Shown: one piece after another, positions 15,062 to 22,705 of the stretch
Position numbering within the stretch: the stretch's first letter is position 1
How the letters are laid out: each line of letters opens with the position of its first letter
Origin: Robiginitomaculum sp036478975
GTDB taxonomy: Bacteria > Pseudomonadota > Alphaproteobacteria > Caulobacterales > Maricaulaceae
Assembly: GCA_036478975.1 (NCBI GenBank)
Contig: JAZGFA010000040.1
Span: 1-32,911 of the forward strand
Direction of reading: 5' to 3'
DNA length: 32,911 nt
Position numbers and translations under genes: made by a program
Notes under the pieces: model-generated
Told to the model about the DNA's origin: nothing
The model's database searches: none
What the model saw: the letters and a program-made list of their open reading frames with translations, nothing else

Positions 15062-15696
15062 TGGAGAAGCCCAACCGCTCTTCTGACTACCCCTCTGGCT
15101 TTGCCCATTATCCGCTTTATTTTAGCCCTAACGAGCAAGCGGCGCTCATCGGCGCGGTGAAAGCGGCAACAAGAACCGCGCCGTTTTATCAGCCAACCAT
15201 GCCGCGCACGGGAAAACCCCTCTCCGTGGTGATGAGTAATTTCGGCCCGCTCGGCTGGGTCACTGATAAGGAGGGCGGCTATCGGTACGAGCCCACCCAT
15301 CCCAAAACTGGCGCGCCGTGGCCGCCGCTTCCTGATTTGCTGTCAAAGCTGTGGCAAGAGGTCAGCCATTACGACGCCGCGCCGCAGGCCTGCTTGATTA
15401 ACTGGTATCGCGAAGGCAGTAAAATGGGCCTGCATATTGACCAAGACGAGCATGATATTCGCGCCCCCGTGGTCTCGGTCTCGCTTGGCGACCCGGCGGA
15501 TTTTAAACTGGGCGGGCCAAAACGCGGCGGCAAAACCCACAGCCTTAAACTGATGTCCGGCGATGTGATTGTCCTGCGTGGCGATGCAAGGCTGTGCTAT
15601 CATGGGGTCAGCAGAATTCACTACGGCCAAAGCGCGCTGGTGTCGCGCGGAGGCCGCGTCAATCTCACCCTGCGCCGAGTCACCGCGCCAGTGTAA
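15061..15696 (+). CDS. alkB: alpha-ketoglutarate-dependent dioxygenase AlkB
   Basis: A 211-residue Fe(II)/2-oxoglutarate enzyme that reverses 1-methyladenine and 3-methylcytosine damage by oxidative demethylation. Iron ligands: His125 and Asp127 in LHIDQDE, and His181 in CYHGVSRI. The 2-oxoglutarate/substrate motif R-X-N-X-T-X-R gives Arg199 and Arg205. Length and order match E. coli AlkB. Its ATG overlaps the peptidase stop (TAATG), so translation is coupled to an envelope peptidase with no obvious shared function. Confidence 0.95.
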   Translation: MEKPNRSSDYPSGFAHYPLYFSPNEQAALIGAVKAATRTAPFYQPTMPRTGKPLSVVMSNFGPLGWVTDKEGGYRYEPTHPKTGAPWPPLPDLLSKLWQEVSHYDAAPQACLINWYREGSKMGLHIDQDEHDIRAPVVSVSLGDPADFKLGGPKRGGKTHSLKLMSGDVIVLRGDARLCYHGVSRIHYGQSALVSRGGRVNLTLRRVTAPV

Positions 15697-15701
15697 ATTA
15701 A

Positions 15702-15718
15702 CCCCTATTTTATAGGGG
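15702..15718 (+). terminator. weak hairpin after alkB
   Basis: CCCCTAT (15702-15708), loop TTT, ATAGGGG (15712-15718), 6 bp after the stop. The T-rich stretch only comes later (CCTTTTGTT), so efficiency is uncertain. The rest of 15719-15788 has two GTTAAC sites and a possible -10 (CATAAT, 15771-15776) for the porin gene, without a clear -35. Confidence 0.4.
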
Positions 15719-15788
15719 GCGTTAACCTTTTGTTAGGGCGGCTTTTGCTAAGTGTTTAACATCTGTTAACCATAATGCTGGCGGCCTC

Positions 15789-17759
15789 ATGTCTTCTCGT
15801 TTGACCTTTTTAGTTTCTACCGCAATTGTCGCCCTCGGCGTGTCGGCGGTGTCCTTTGCCCAAGGCGGCCCATTTGCTCGGCCTATTCCGCAAGATGTGC
15901 AAAAAGCGATGTCAGAACGCGGCTCTCGGAGTCTGCCCCAAAGCATTCCAATGAGCGGGCCTTTGGGCGGCAGCGCTTATATTGCTCCAACGCCTCAGCA
16001 ACCGCAAAACACGGCCTCGCCTTATGCGTCGCCTGCGCCTCAGTCTCAGCCCGCTGCCATTCCAGCCGCCAGTGCTGCGCAAGGTCAATATTACCCGCCC
16101 GCTCAGCGCGCAGCAACTCATGCTCCGGCGCAAGCCCCCGCATTATCGCGCGCGCAAATCCAAGCGGCCTCTCCCGTCTATGGCGCCGCCCAGCGCCCTC
16201 AACAGCAAGCGCAAGGCCAAAGCTTTTTCCCGCCGCGCCGCGCGCCAAACCCTGCCGCCTATCATGACCCTAATTACGCGCCTAACAGCTATGACAATAG
16301 CAAGGCGGGTCGCGTGCCGGGCCAAGCGAGCGGGCAATATAGCGCGCCGCAGAAACCGCAATATGCGCAGCACAATTTAGACGGCAATCGCGCTGATAAT
16401 TCTGGCCCCCCAAATTCTGGCCCAATGGGGAATCCCATGCCATGGCCACAGACGGGGCCACAGACGGGGCCACAGACGCAAAACCCTGGCCCCAATTCCG
16501 GCCCAATGGGCGGACCGAAGACACGGCAAAGCAAGCCAAGTTTTTGGCAGCGCCTTGGGTTTGGAAAACTAAAATTTGCCAATGATGGTTATGCCCGCAT
16601 GGGCGACGCCGCCGTCATGTCTAATGACGAAACCCGTAATGAACTCGTCGCCGATATTATGGTGCGCTCTGAGGTTAGCGCCATCACCCAAGGCGGCACG
16701 GAATATGGCGTCAGCCTAAAACTGCGCGGACAGCGTGACCGTTTGCGCGAAGGCTTTGGCGGACAGGTCGGCGATTGCCCGCCTGGCTTTATCGACTGCG
16801 CCAGCGCTAACGGCAATACGGCGACCCAGTCATTTGCCAATAATGGCATTCGCAATATTAAGGGTCATACAAGCCAGCTTTACGCCGGCGGCGCGCCGCA
16901 AGCCCGTGAGCATAAAATCGCCCTTGAAGGCGCGCATTTGTTTTTGCGTAGCAGCTATGGTGACATCACATTGGGCCGCGATGACGGCTCCGCCGCGCTG
17001 TTTTCACTCTCCGCCCCCTCGACATTGCCGCTGGCGCGCAGCTCTAATGCGCGCGTAGATTATACGGGTCTTGATATGACCAAAACGCTTAATGACGCGT
17101 CAGGCTTTGCCGAGAAAATTACTTATACTAGCCCGCGCATGCTCGGTGATAAAATCGGCTTTGGCGTGCAGGTTGGGATGAGCTACGCGCCCAATACCGA
17201 AGCGTGCGGCGTTGATTATTGTGTGCGCGGCCATGACCGCTCTAACGTCCAAAGTCCGCTCACCCCGCAATTAACCGATGCCATAGAGCTTGGCCTGTCT
17301 ATTGACCGCAAATTTGATAGCGGCCTGTCCCTAGAGCTAGCCGCCAATTACGCGACGGCCAGCGAGCAATCGGGCATAGTCGGTTTTGATGACCTCTCTA
17401 GTTACGGGCTAGGCTTTGCCGCCGGCTTTGGCGATTTCAAATTTGGCACGAATTATCTAAATTCCAATAATGGCATTGCCGGTGATGGCGGCTATAGCGC
17501 CGTTGACGCGGGGCTTACATGGAAACCAAATGATTTCGGCGTGACGCTGGGCTACGGACAATCCACCGATGATAATGTCGGCGCAAATGGCAGCGCGCTC
17601 ACCCTCGGCGCAAGCTATGATTTGGGCGGCTACACACTTGGCACCGGCTTGCAGTATAGCGAGCGCGACGTGCAGGTTTTCAATAGCGGGACGAACGCGC
17701 TCGATACCCGCAATGAAGACGCTATCGGCATATTCCTAGAAGGCGGCTTTACTTTTTAG
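15789..17759 (+). CDS. porin-like outer-membrane protein with Pro/Gln/Ala-rich N-terminal region
   Basis: 656 residues. A signal peptide (1-24, cleavage after SFA) is followed by a low-complexity region of about 210 residues rich in Pro, Gln, Ala, Asn and Gly, with NSGPMG and QTGP repeats. From about residue 255 it is a beta-barrel of the general porin type: alternating strands, Gly/Asn/Asp turns, a segment EHKIALEGAHLFLRSSYGDI near a constriction-type loop, and a final aromatic strand ending in GGFTF, the outer-membrane insertion signal. Two Cys pairs (residues about 329 and 335, and 475 and 479) fall in predicted loops. The role of the long N-terminal region is unknown; peptidoglycan or surface tethering is a guess. 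Confidence 0.85.
   Translation: MSSRLTFLVSTAIVALGVSAVSFAQGGPFARPIPQDVQKAMSERGSRSLPQSIPMSGPLGGSAYIAPTPQQPQNTASPYASPAPQSQPAAIPAASAAQGQYYPPAQRAATHAPAQAPALSRAQIQAASPVYGAAQRPQQQAQGQSFFPPRRAPNPAAYHDPNYAPNSYDNSKAGRVPGQASGQYSAPQKPQYAQHNLDGNRADNSGPPNSGPMGNPMPWPQTGPQTGPQTQNPGPNSGPMGGPKTRQSKPSFWQRLGFGKLKFANDGYARMGDAAVMSNDETRNELVADIMVRSEVSAITQGGTEYGVSLKLRGQRDRLREGFGGQVGDCPPGFIDCASANGNTATQSFANNGIRNIKGHTSQLYAGGAPQAREHKIALEGAHLFLRSSYGDITLGRDDGSAALFSLSAPSTLPLARSSNARVDYTGLDMTKTLNDASGFAEKITYTSPRMLGDKIGFGVQVGMSYAPNTEACGVDYCVRGHDRSNVQSPLTPQLTDAIELGLSIDRKFDSGLSLELAANYATASEQSGIVGFDDLSSYGLGFAAGFGDFKFGTNYLNSNNGIAGDGGYSAVDAGLTWKPNDFGVTLGYGQSTDDNVGANGSALTLGASYDLGGYTLGTGLQYSERDVQVFNSGTNALDTRNEDAIGIFLEGGFTF
16444..16478 (+). 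repeat. 12-bp in-frame tandem repeat in the porin gene
   Basis: The unit GGCCACAGACGG is present twice in full (16444-16455, 16456-16467) plus 11 further bases, encoding the QTGP repeat. Length changes here would keep the reading frame. Confidence 0.85.
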
Positions 17760-18352
17760 GTAAAGCTAACCCCCGCAATACCCGCCGCGCGCGCGCCGAT
17801 AAGGGCGCGTGCATTACCGCCCCTAATGCCGCCAAGCGCGATGATTGGGTGGGCGTTATTATTTGCTAACGCGTTAAGTCCGCCGACCTCTAAAGCCTTA
17901 CCCGCGCTGATGCTGGCACTTTCAAACACGCTCGATACAATCACCGCGTCTAGCGGGGCGGCGTTTGCGCGCGTCATCTGCGCGCCATCATGCACGGCCG
18001 CGCTAATCACCCAATCGGGGCAGCGGGCGCGCCAGAGGGTAGCGCCCTCAATATCAATGCTGGGAAAATGCACCCCGTCCGCGCCACAGGCTATCGCCAG
18101 ATTAGCGTCTTTTCCGATGAGAAAAACCATATCCCTAGCAAAGCAGATTTGGCGTAATTTTCTCGCCGTGCGCTCTGCGTCACTATTACCAAAATGGCGA
18201 TAGATAAGGCCGCTCTCTCGCGGCATGGCGCGCGCGGCGGCGCATATATCGGGAATGCGGGCAGGGTCGCTCATTAAGGTCAAAGCGGGGAGGCGGCATT
18301 GCACGCCGCGCGCCGCGCGAATCTCTTGGCCAATTTGAAATAATTCTTCCAT
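17756..18352 (-). CDS. thiamine-phosphate-synthase-fold protein (ThiE/TenI-like), divergent
   Basis: A 198-residue TIM-barrel protein of the TMP synthase/TenI superfamily: ALTLMSD near the start, DANLAIACGADGVHFP in the middle and ALGGIRGGNA near the end. The usual substrate and Mg residues look altered: no QLREK-type strand (YRHFG instead), IND is replaced by IGKD, and the T-X-T-K phosphate loop reads ESASISAGK. It may bind a different ligand, so gene symbol thiE is withheld. The frame is open upstream to 18544, but that would overlap the divergent yggS gene; the ATG at 18352 fits the fold. It overlaps the porin stop by 3 bp, convergent. Confidence 0.75.
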   Translation of the reverse strand: MEELFQIGQEIRAARGVQCRLPALTLMSDPARIPDICAAARAMPRESGLIYRHFGNSDAERTARKLRQICFARDMVFLIGKDANLAIACGADGVHFPSIDIEGATLWRARCPDWVISAAVHDGAQMTRANAAPLDAVIVSSVFESASISAGKALEVGGLNALANNNAHPIIALGGIRGGNARALIGARAAGIAGVSFT

Positions 18353-18414
18353 GGCTTTGCCTAAACCCCGCGCTAGTGGATTGCAAATTATAGTCAGGCG
18401 CGATAGGGGAGGGC

Positions 18415-19065
18415 ATGACCGATAATATTTCCGATATGCGCGCCTCCTGCCTAGCCGCGTTAAAAGCCGCAAGCCAAAATCCGCCCGCACTGATTGCTGT
18501 GTCCAAACAGCAAAGCGATGGGCGCGTCGCGGATATGCTGGCAACGGGGCAAATGATATTTGGCGAAAACCGCGTGCAAGAAGCGCAAACGCGGTGGGGG
18601 GAAACTTTCGCGGATAAGCGCAAAGGCCTCACCCTGCACCTGATTGGCCCTCTGCAAAGCAATAAGGCTTTGGACGCGGCAAAGCTGTTTGATGTGATAC
18701 AGACCCTAGACCGCGAAAGCCTCGCCAAATCCCTCGCCAAGGCGGGCGATGCCCTCGGCCAATTACCGGAGCTTTTCGTGCAAGTGAACACCGGAGAAGA
18801 GCCGCAAAAATCCGGCGTCACCCCGCAAGCGCTTGAAGCCTTTTTGAAATTAGTGCGCGGGGATTACGGGCTTAATCCCGCGGGGCTAATGTGTATCCCG
18901 CCCGCAAATGAGGCCCCCTCGCCGCATTTCATCCTGCTGTCAAAACTGGCGCAGCGTAACGGCTTGTCAAAACTGTCCATGGGCATGAGCGCCGATTTTG
19001 AGGTCGCCGCCGCCCTCGGCGCCAGCCATGTTCGGGTCGGCAGCGCGATATTTGGCCCGCGCTAG
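18415..19065 (+). CDS. YggS/PLPBP-family pyridoxal phosphate homeostasis protein
   Basis: A 216-residue single-domain PLP-binding TIM barrel. PLP would attach to Lys31 in IAVSKQ. Family marks are FGENRVQEA, HLIGPLQSNK, FVQVNTGEEPQKSGV, LMCIPP, LSMGMSADFEVA and HVRVGSAIFG. These proteins hold PLP and affect amino-acid and vitamin B6 balance without catalysing a known reaction. GGGGAGG stands 3-9 bp before the ATG. Divergent from the ThiE-like gene. Its last 99 bp overlap the 3' end of the L,D-transpeptidase gene on the other strand. Confidence 0.95.
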   Translation: MTDNISDMRASCLAALKAASQNPPALIAVSKQQSDGRVADMLATGQMIFGENRVQEAQTRWGETFADKRKGLTLHLIGPLQSNKALDAAKLFDVIQTLDRESLAKSLAKAGDALGQLPELFVQVNTGEEPQKSGVTPQALEAFLKLVRGDYGLNPAGLMCIPPANEAPSPHFILLSKLAQRNGLSKLSMGMSADFEVAAALGASHVRVGSAIFGPR

Positions 19066-19572
19066 CTGGGCGCGTATGTCTATAAATCCTCCCGGTTTTA
19101 TCGCGGGCAATATCGCGGCCATAACGTCAGGACTTACGGCGATGCATCCCGCCGTAGGGCGGTCGTCATAATGAGCTATGTGCAAAAATATCGCGCTACC
19201 CAGACCGACTACTGGCGGGCTGTCATTATGGCCAAGCACAATCACCATATCGTAGACCCCGCTCTGCTTCCACAGGCGCTCGGCGCTAGCGGGATATGGT
19301 AAAGCTACGGGCATATTATAGGCGGCGTCATTGGGGGCGTCGCACCAGCCATCGTCTTTGCGCAGGGGATAAAACTGCAAATCACTGGGCGGGGTAGCCA
19401 CGCGATCGGCGCGGTAAAAACCATAGCGAAATGCGTAGCGCCCAAGCGGGGTTTTATAATCCCCCTCAGCCCCCAGCGCGCCTTCTATATATCCGTCGCG
19501 GCCAATGCGGCACGGATAGGCGACGCCCCCGGCTATAAGTTCACATTTATGTGCGTTTACAATCAGTGTCAT
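18967..19572 (-). CDS. L,D-transpeptidase (YkuD domain) family protein
   Basis: 201 residues with a YkuD catalytic core: AEGDYKTPLGRYAFRYGFYR, VLGHNDSPP, then HIAHYDDRPTAGCIAVSP, where the His and the Cys of TAGC form the catalytic pair. Such enzymes form 3-3 peptidoglycan cross-links or attach proteins to the wall. No signal peptide is seen at the chosen start, as in the short alphaproteobacterial COG3786-type members, so the export route is unclear. The C-terminal 32 residues, after the conserved core, lie antisense to the end of yggS. Confidence 0.87.
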   Translation of the reverse strand: MTLIVNAHKCELIAGGVAYPCRIGRDGYIEGALGAEGDYKTPLGRYAFRYGFYRADRVATPPSDLQFYPLRKDDGWCDAPNDAAYNMPVALPYPASAERLWKQSGVYDMVIVLGHNDSPPVVGLGSAIFLHIAHYDDRPTAGCIAVSPDVMAAILPAIKPGGFIDIRAQLARAKYRAADPNMAGAEGGGDLKIGAHAHGQF

Positions 19573-19612
19573 GCTATTAGTCTACACGAAGTGAGCAAAG
19601 CTAGGAGCTTTT

Positions 19613-20299
19613 ATGTCGGTTAAAAAACGCATTCTCATCATTGATGATGACGATGATCTGCGCGCTACCCTAGCAGAGCAATTCGCGCTTTATGATGAAT
19701 TTGAAGTGCATGACGAAGCGACGGCGGGCGGCGGCATTAGCACGGCTAAGGCGTTAAATTTTGACGTGATATTACTCGACCTTGACCTGCCCGACATGCT
19801 CGGAACCGAGGCGTGCCAGCTTATGCGTAAAGGCGGAGTGGCCGCGCCGATTGTCATGCTCACCGGTAATGACGGCGATATGAATGAGATTTTAGGGCTT
19901 AATAGCGGCGCGAATGATTTCGTCGCCAAGCCGTTTCGCTTCGCCGTATTGCTCGCCCGATTGCGGGCCCATTTGCGCAGCTTTGAGCAAAGCGAAGACG
20001 CGGTGTTTCAAGTCGGGCCGTACGAGTTTCGCCCGGCCCATAAAAAACTTGCCCCCAAAGAAGGCCGCGATATTCGCCTGACGGAAAAAGAAACCAATAT
20101 TTTAAAATACCTCATGCGCGCCGGCGGCAAACCCGTCGCCCGCGAAGAATTACTAGAGGAAGTTTGGGGTTATAATAGCGGCGTCACCACCCATACGCTA
20201 GAAACCCATGTCTATCGTTTGCGCCAAAAAATAGAGCCGGAGCGGGGCACGGCCACTTTGCTTGTGACCGAACCGGGCGGCTATAGGCTCGCGCTTTAA
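19613..20299 (+). CDS. OmpR/PhoB-family response regulator
   Basis: 228 residues. Receiver domain (1-120): acidic cluster DDDDD at 11-15, phospho-acceptor Asp56 in VILLDLDLPD, switch Thr84 in VMLTGND, and Lys106 in FVAKPFR. The C-terminal winged helix (about 130-228) contains LTEKETNILKYLMRAGGKPV and THTLETHVYRLRQKIE, the recognition helix of this family. AGGAG precedes the ATG. No histidine kinase is encoded nearby, so its partner is elsewhere. The following lysoplasmalogenase gene overlaps by one base (TAATG). Confidence 0.95.
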   Translation: MSVKKRILIIDDDDDLRATLAEQFALYDEFEVHDEATAGGGISTAKALNFDVILLDLDLPDMLGTEACQLMRKGGVAAPIVMLTGNDGDMNEILGLNSGANDFVAKPFRFAVLLARLRAHLRSFEQSEDAVFQVGPYEFRPAHKKLAPKEGRDIRLTEKETNILKYLMRAGGKPVAREELLEEVWGYNSGVTTHTLETHVYRLRQKIEPERGTATLLVTEPGGYRLAL

Positions 20300-20946
20300 T
20301 GGGCCAAAACATTACCATAAGCCTTGTGGCGCTCGCGGTTTTTACGGCTGGGCTTTTAGGGGCTGAATTAAAGCAAAGTCGGCGGGCACAAATCATATTT
20401 AAGCCGCTTGCGGGCCTCGCCTTTATCGCGCTCGCGATATTTTGCGGCGCGCTGGAAAACGCTTACGGCCAGCTCATCCTTCTCGCCCTCGTTTTAAGTT
20501 TTATCGGGGATAACCTGCTGCTGCGCAAGGGCACAGGGCCGGCCTTTATCGGCGGATTATTCGCGTTTCTGCTCGCCCATATAGTTTACGCCATAGCATT
20601 TTTTAGGGGCGGCTCTTTGGCGTTTTACGCCCTGCTTGCCGCCCTCGCCATTCTCTCGGCGCTCGCCATGGGGCCGCTCTATAAAAGCCATGTGGACAAA
20701 GCCACCCTCGCGGCGACGCGGCTCTACGGCGCGATTATTACAATCATGGTGGCGCTGGCCATTCGCCTTGGCATGGACACGGGCATATGGATTATCGCCG
20801 TCGCCGCGATAATGTTCGCCGTGTCGGATGTCTTTGTTGGCCGTGACCGTTATATACAGCAAAGCCCGAAAAACTTCCTCGCCATCACCCCGCTTTATTT
20901 CGGCGCGCAGGCTGTATTTGCCCTGTCTATTTTATGGCCGCTTTAG
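20299..20946 (+). CDS. YhhN/TMEM86-family lysoplasmalogenase-like membrane protein
   Basis: A 215-residue protein with about eight membrane helices. Family marks: IIFKPLAGL, LVLSFIGDNLLLRKG (the conserved GD), GGLFAFLLAHIVYAI (conserved His), MFAVSDVFVGRDRY (conserved SD) and ITPLYFGAQAVFA. The conserved polar residues form the putative active site that cleaves vinyl-ether lysophospholipids in the animal homologue; bacterial substrates are less certain. It is translationally coupled to the response regulator, so membrane-lipid stress may be what that regulator answers to; this is inference. Confidence 0.9.
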   Translation: MGQNITISLVALAVFTAGLLGAELKQSRRAQIIFKPLAGLAFIALAIFCGALENAYGQLILLALVLSFIGDNLLLRKGTGPAFIGGLFAFLLAHIVYAIAFFRGGSLAFYALLAALAILSALAMGPLYKSHVDKATLAATRLYGAIITIMVALAIRLGMDTGIWIIAVAAIMFAVSDVFVGRDRYIQQSPKNFLAITPLYFGAQAVFALSILWPL

Positions 20947-20958
20947 AAATTTAAAACT

Positions 20959-21786
20959 CTAAAAGTTTAAAACCAGCGTAATCGGCGCATGGTCTGAGGG
21001 GCGCTCCCAAAAACGGCAATCGCGGTGAACCTCTAGGGCGGCGCGCCCGCCATCAAGGGCTTGCGTTTTTAAGGCTTGGCTGACCCATATATGATCAAGG
21101 CGGCGGCCCCGATCAGATTTATTAATGTCGCGGGAGCGGTAAGACCACCAACTAAACAGCTTTTCATCTTCGGGGATAAGCGCGCGGGCCACGTCAATGA
21201 AATCATGGGCGTTTTGCAAATCTTTTAAAATGCCAACCTCAAGCGGGGTGTGGCTGATAACTTTTAAAAGCTGCTTATGGGACCAAACATCATTTTCATG
21301 CGGCGCGATATTAAAATCTCCTACCAAAACTTGCTGGCTGTCGCCGACCTTGAAACGCTCGGTAAAATAACAGCGCATGGCCTCTAAAAATTCAAGCTTG
21401 TGTTTAAATTTTGGATTGGTTTCAATATTGGCTTCGTCGCCGCCGGCGGGAATATAGAAATTATGTAGCTCGAAATCATCACTGCCATTTGGGACAACGC
21501 GCACGCTGACATGGCGGGCTTCGCCGACGGGGCAAAAACTTGTCGGCAGGCGCTCTATTGGAATTTTGGAAACCGTAGCGCAGCCATGATAACCTTTTTG
21601 GCCGGAGACTTCTATATGCTCATATCCGGCGGCGCGAAAATCATCATAGGGGAATTGCTCCCCAAGGCATTTAATCTCTTGCAAACAGATAATATCGGGG
21701 GATTGCTCCGCGCCGAAACGGATAACTTGCGCAATGCGCAGGCGAACGGAATTGATATTCCACGTGGCTATTTTGATTTGGGTCAT
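20959..21786 (-). CDS. xth: exodeoxyribonuclease III
   Basis: A 275-residue AP endonuclease/3'-exonuclease of the Xth branch. Motifs: KIATWNINSVRLR at the N-terminus, CLQEIK with metal-binding Glu37, YHGCATVSK, VGDFNIAPHENDV (the Asp/Asn pair), RRLDHIWVS, and the final catalytic SDHAPITL. It cleaves abasic sites left by glycosylases such as the nearby Nth. It lies behind lolA on the same strand, with a strong hairpin between them. Convergent with the YhhN gene, 12 bp apart. Confidence 0.97.
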   Translation of the reverse strand: MTQIKIATWNINSVRLRIAQVIRFGAEQSPDIICLQEIKCLGEQFPYDDFRAAGYEHIEVSGQKGYHGCATVSKIPIERLPTSFCPVGEARHVSVRVVPNGSDDFELHNFYIPAGGDEANIETNPKFKHKLEFLEAMRCYFTERFKVGDSQQVLVGDFNIAPHENDVWSHKQLLKVISHTPLEVGILKDLQNAHDFIDVARALIPEDEKLFSWWSYRSRDINKSDRGRRLDHIWVSQALKTQALDGGRAALEVHRDCRFWERPSDHAPITLVLNF

Positions 21787-21809
21787 GCCCTGTTCTAGAG
21801 CGAGGAGAG

Positions 21810-21835
21810 GCGGGCCGCAAGATAAAGCGGCCCGC
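21810..21835 (-). terminator. hairpin downstream of lolA
   Basis: A perfect 9-bp GC stem, GCGGGCCGC (21810-21818) with GCGGCCCGC (21827-21835), 8-nt loop, 31 bp past the lolA stop. There is no T-tract on the minus strand, so full termination is uncertain. Confidence 0.5.
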
Positions 21836-21866
21836 TAATTGGTTTAATCGCGCGCTTTAATCGCCC

Positions 21867-22526
21867 CTAATCGCGGCGACGTTTCGCGCCGCGGTCAAGC
21901 ACAAATAATTGCGGGTCGAGGCTCTCATTATACACGAGGCCCGACAGGGTGATGCGCGTGCTTGTGCCAAATTCATCAAGCACAATCCATTCCTTTAGCG
22001 CGTAATTTCCCGCGTCAAAAATCAGGGTCATTTCTCCCGCCGCCTTGCCGCTGCCGTCGCGCACGGTGACCTGCGTTTCGCCGGGGCGCTTAATCAGGCT
22101 TAGCACTTGGGTATCGCGTGATAGCTTAACTTGATTTTTCAAGAAGAAATCCAGCGGCGTCGATTTAAGCGGAATACGGTCGGACGTGCCGAGCGCCTTA
22201 TCGCTTTGCATAATCGTTTTGCCGTCAGAGACAATCAGCATCGGATTTGGCGCGTCATATTCAAAGCGGATTTTGCCCGGGCGGCTGAGATAAATATTGC
22301 CCTGCGCCGTGCGGCCATCGCCGGCGGTTTGCACGAAACGTCCGCGCAATGTGCCGGTATTATTAAGCGCCATGTCGAGCATATCCAAATCGGCGGCCAC
22401 CGTATCGGGGTGGCTAAAGCCCTGTACGGACTGGGCCGGCGTAGCGGCTTGAAAATTTTGCGCAAGCGCGACCCCGCCCATTAACAGGGCACTGGCGGCG
22501 ATTGTCGTTACAAATATGCGTTTCAT
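21867..22526 (-). CDS. lolA: outer-membrane lipoprotein carrier protein LolA
   Basis: 219 residues with a clear signal peptide (cleaved after VALA). The mature part follows the LolA fold: LRGRFVQTAGDGRTAQGNIYLSRPG, then KIRFEYDAP, LIVSDGKTIMQSD, TPLDFFLK and LIFDAGNYALKEWIVLDEFG. It shuttles lipoproteins from LolCDE to the outer membrane; at least two lipoproteins are encoded in this window. The Lys/Arg-rich C-terminus (RGAKRRRD) is unusual but short. AAGGATAA precedes the ATG. Divergent from rph. Confidence 0.94.
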   Translation of the reverse strand: MKRIFVTTIAASALLMGGVALAQNFQAATPAQSVQGFSHPDTVAADLDMLDMALNNTGTLRGRFVQTAGDGRTAQGNIYLSRPGKIRFEYDAPNPMLIVSDGKTIMQSDKALGTSDRIPLKSTPLDFFLKNQVKLSRDTQVLSLIKRPGETQVTVRDGSGKAAGEMTLIFDAGNYALKEWIVLDEFGTSTRITLSGLVYNESLDPQLFVLDRGAKRRRD

Positions 22527-22705
22527 AATATTATCCTTATGCTGTCTTATACTCTGCTCGCCATGAACAGACCATGAGTGATTGCATAGTCAATGTGAAT
22601 AAATTCGGAGCCGTCTATTTATGCGCCGTTCAGCTTGATTAATTTCTCTGGTAAATATGACCTAAGACTTGTAGCACCATGTTTTACTTAATTGAAAGCT
22701 TTGCC

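Noticed and set aside
15721..15776. CtrA-type site upstream of the porin gene (TTAA-N6-TTAACCAT)
   Set aside because: The usual spacing is seven bases, here six; a similar N6 arrangement near 24713 suggests chance in AT-rich gaps. Worth only a motif scan.
20944..20975. AT-rich inverted repeat (TTTAAA..TTTAAA) between the YhhN gene and xth
   Set aside because: The pairing is short and A/T only, too weak to call a terminator.
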